Part shown: positions 62,955 to 64,000 of the stretch, piece by piece | Position numbering within the stretch: position 1 is the first letter of the stretch | How the letters are laid out: every line of letters starts with the position of its first letter | NCBI RefSeq assembly: GCF_012844225.1 | Contig: NZ_JABAGQ010000007.1 | Coordinates: 62,001-126,000, forward strand | DNA: 64,000 nt | Source of the DNA: Rhodococcus sp. 105337 | GTDB taxonomy: Bacteria > Actinomycetota > Actinomycetes > Mycobacteriales > Mycobacteriaceae | Direction of reading: 5' to 3' | The notes under the pieces: model-generated | What the model was told of the DNA's origin: nothing | Databases searched by the model: none | The model's input: the letters and a program-made list of their open reading frames with translations, nothing else | Made by a program: the position numbers and the translations under genes

Positions 62955-64000
62955 CCGGCTCCCCGGCACCGGCCGGGTCGTATGCGAGGCGGAAACCCGC
63001 GAAGATCTGGCGTCGGACCGGAAGATCCCAGTTGCGGAAGGTTCCCCGGCACGCGACCGAGTCGGTTCCGAACGAACCGCCGCGCAGTACCCGGTAGTCG
63101 TTCCCGAAGAACACTTCCGAGTACTCCCGGTACGGGAACGCCCGGAAGCCCGGGTACGGCTCGAACGGTGAGGAGGTCCACTCCCACACGTCCCCGATGA
63201 GCTGGTGGACGCCGAGCGGTGACGCCCCCGCCGGATATGCCCCCACCACGGCCGGGCCGAGGTGACACTGTCCGAGGTTCGCATGCTGGGGGCCGGGCTC
63301 CTCGTCGCCCCACGGGTACGCGCGGCTGCGACCCGTGGCGGGATCCCACCGCGCTGCCTTCTCCCACTCGAACTCGGTCGGCAGGCGGCCACCCGCCCAG
63401 CGGCCGAACGCCTCGGCTTCGTAGAAGCACACGTGCACCACCGGTTCGTCCGGGTGCAGTTCCACGATCCGTCCGAACGACCGCCGTGCACGCCGGCCCG
63501 CAGGATCGTGGGTCCAGAACCGGGGCGCCTCGAGCTCGGCGTCACAGCGGTGTCTCCATCCCGGCTCGGACCAGAATTCGGGTCGCCGGTACCCGCCGTC
63601 CTCGACGAATTCGAGGTAACGCCGGTTCGACACCGGCACGGTGTCGATCGAGAACGCGGGCACGTGGACGCGCTGCGCGGGCTGTTCGTTGTCCAGCGCC
63701 CACGGATCGCTCGACGTCCCGATCTCGACCTCGCCGGCGGGCACGAGCACCCGGCTCTGCTCCGGCGGCGTTCCCCGCCGAGGCGCCTCCGGGGCGTCGA
63801 GCAGCGGTGGCCCCTCGCGCAACTGATGCGTGGCGAGCATCGTCTCGCCGTGTTGCTGCTCGTGCTGCGCGACCATGGCGAAAACGAACCCGTCACGCGT
63901 GAGTTCGGAATCGAAACTCCCCTGGTTCAGGGCATCCCAGCTGGCGGCACGGACCTCGTCGACGTAACGACGCGCCTCGTCCGGGCCGAGCAGCGGCAAC
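62947..64000 (-). CDS. egtB: Ergothioneine sulfoxide synthase EgtB (5' end outside window)
   Basis: At least 350 residues; the frame stays open to the right edge, and the codon there (TTG) is internal, so roughly the first 80-90 residues lie outside. The DinB-like half carries HEQQHGETM, two of the iron-binding histidines; the third should lie outside. The C-terminal sulfatase-modifying (C-type-lectin-like) half has VPVSNRRYLEFVEDGG, GGRLPTEFEWEKAARW and YRVLRGGSFGTDSVACRGTF. It joins hercynine and gamma-glutamylcysteine with oxygen. It heads the visible egtB-egtC-egtD order. Confidence 0.95.
   Translation of the reverse strand, partial: LPLLGPDEARRYVDEVRAASWDALNQGSFDSELTRDGFVFAMVAQHEQQHGETMLATHQLREGPPLLDAPEAPRRGTPPEQSRVLVPAGEVEIGTSSDPWALDNEQPAQRVHVPAFSIDTVPVSNRRYLEFVEDGGYRRPEFWSEPGWRHRCDAELEAPRFWTHDPAGRRARRSFGRIVELHPDEPVVHVCFYEAEAFGRWAGGRLPTEFEWEKAARWDPATGRSRAYPWGDEEPGPQHANLGQCHLGPAVVGAYPAGASPLGVHQLIGDVWEWTSSPFEPYPGFRAFPYREYSEVFFGNDYRVLRGGSFGTDSVACRGTFRNWDLPVRRQIFAGFRLAYDPAGAGEPDV

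Overview
The window is about 64 kb of high-G+C DNA with dense, strongly biased coding. It reads as a mycolata actinobacterium, most likely a Rhodococcus. The signs are a mycothiol S-conjugate amidase (Mca), an ergothioneine cluster (egtBCD), a short cis-prenyl diphosphate synthase of the Z-FPP type, an F420-type LLM oxidoreductase, and long stretches whose order I remember from Mycobacterium tuberculosis (coaA..Rv1086-Rv1077, then Rv1026-Rv1017). No PE/PPE genes are seen. No transposase, integrase, CRISPR array or rRNA is visible. The genus call is inference.

Layout. 0-19 kb is mostly core. It holds the end of coaA, uppS-like, hemolysin III, MscS, a tandem-duplicated membrane transporter with a divergent TetR, and a YyaL-type thioredoxin-fold protein. 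These are followed by a small membrane gene plus mca, greA, a two-domain wall hydrolase, a SEC-C protein, metB-cbs (transsulfuration), a Bax-inhibitor protein and a lipoprotein/rRNA-methyltransferase pair. 19-31.8 kb is regulatory and stress-related. It holds a PknK-like kinase fused to a MalT-type ATPase, CorA, several very small genes including csbD behind a SigF/SigB-like promoter, a secreted alpha/beta hydrolase, GAF-ANTAR, a CHASE3 histidine kinase and tRNA-Leu(UAA). 31.8-36.2 kb is the core eno - ftsB-like - DUF501 - ppx run plus a lytic transglycosylase.

36.2-42.85 kb is an accessory, decaying region placed between the conserved transglycosylase and mazG. It contains a remnant of a sugar-phosphate transferase and a GGDEF-EAL gene cut in two by about 2 kb of foreign-looking sequence and also frameshifted. 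It also contains two effector-binding-domain genes and a C-methyltransferase-like protein with an eroded SAM site. This is the most unusual part of the window.

42.85-53.2 kb returns to core: mazG-mfd, then a PIN/HTH toxin-antitoxin-like pair, a gamma-butyrolactone-receptor-type TetR, a second TetR, tRNA-Gln, glmU-prs and a DUF2461 protein. 53.2-64 kb holds a zinc-ribbon protein, a Ca2+/cation antiporter, a lipoprotein, an LLM flavoprotein and a LuxR/MalT-type regulator with a damaged ATPase motif. An MFS transporter then sits directly downstream of egtB-egtC-egtD, which runs off the right edge.

Several operons use 4-base start/stop overlaps (ATGA or GTGA): mca with its small downstream partner, ftsB-like/DUF501/ppx, mfd/mazG, glmU/prs and egtC/egtD. 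This implies translational coupling. Gene functions are assigned from protein motifs read by eye and remembered family knowledge. No database search was run.
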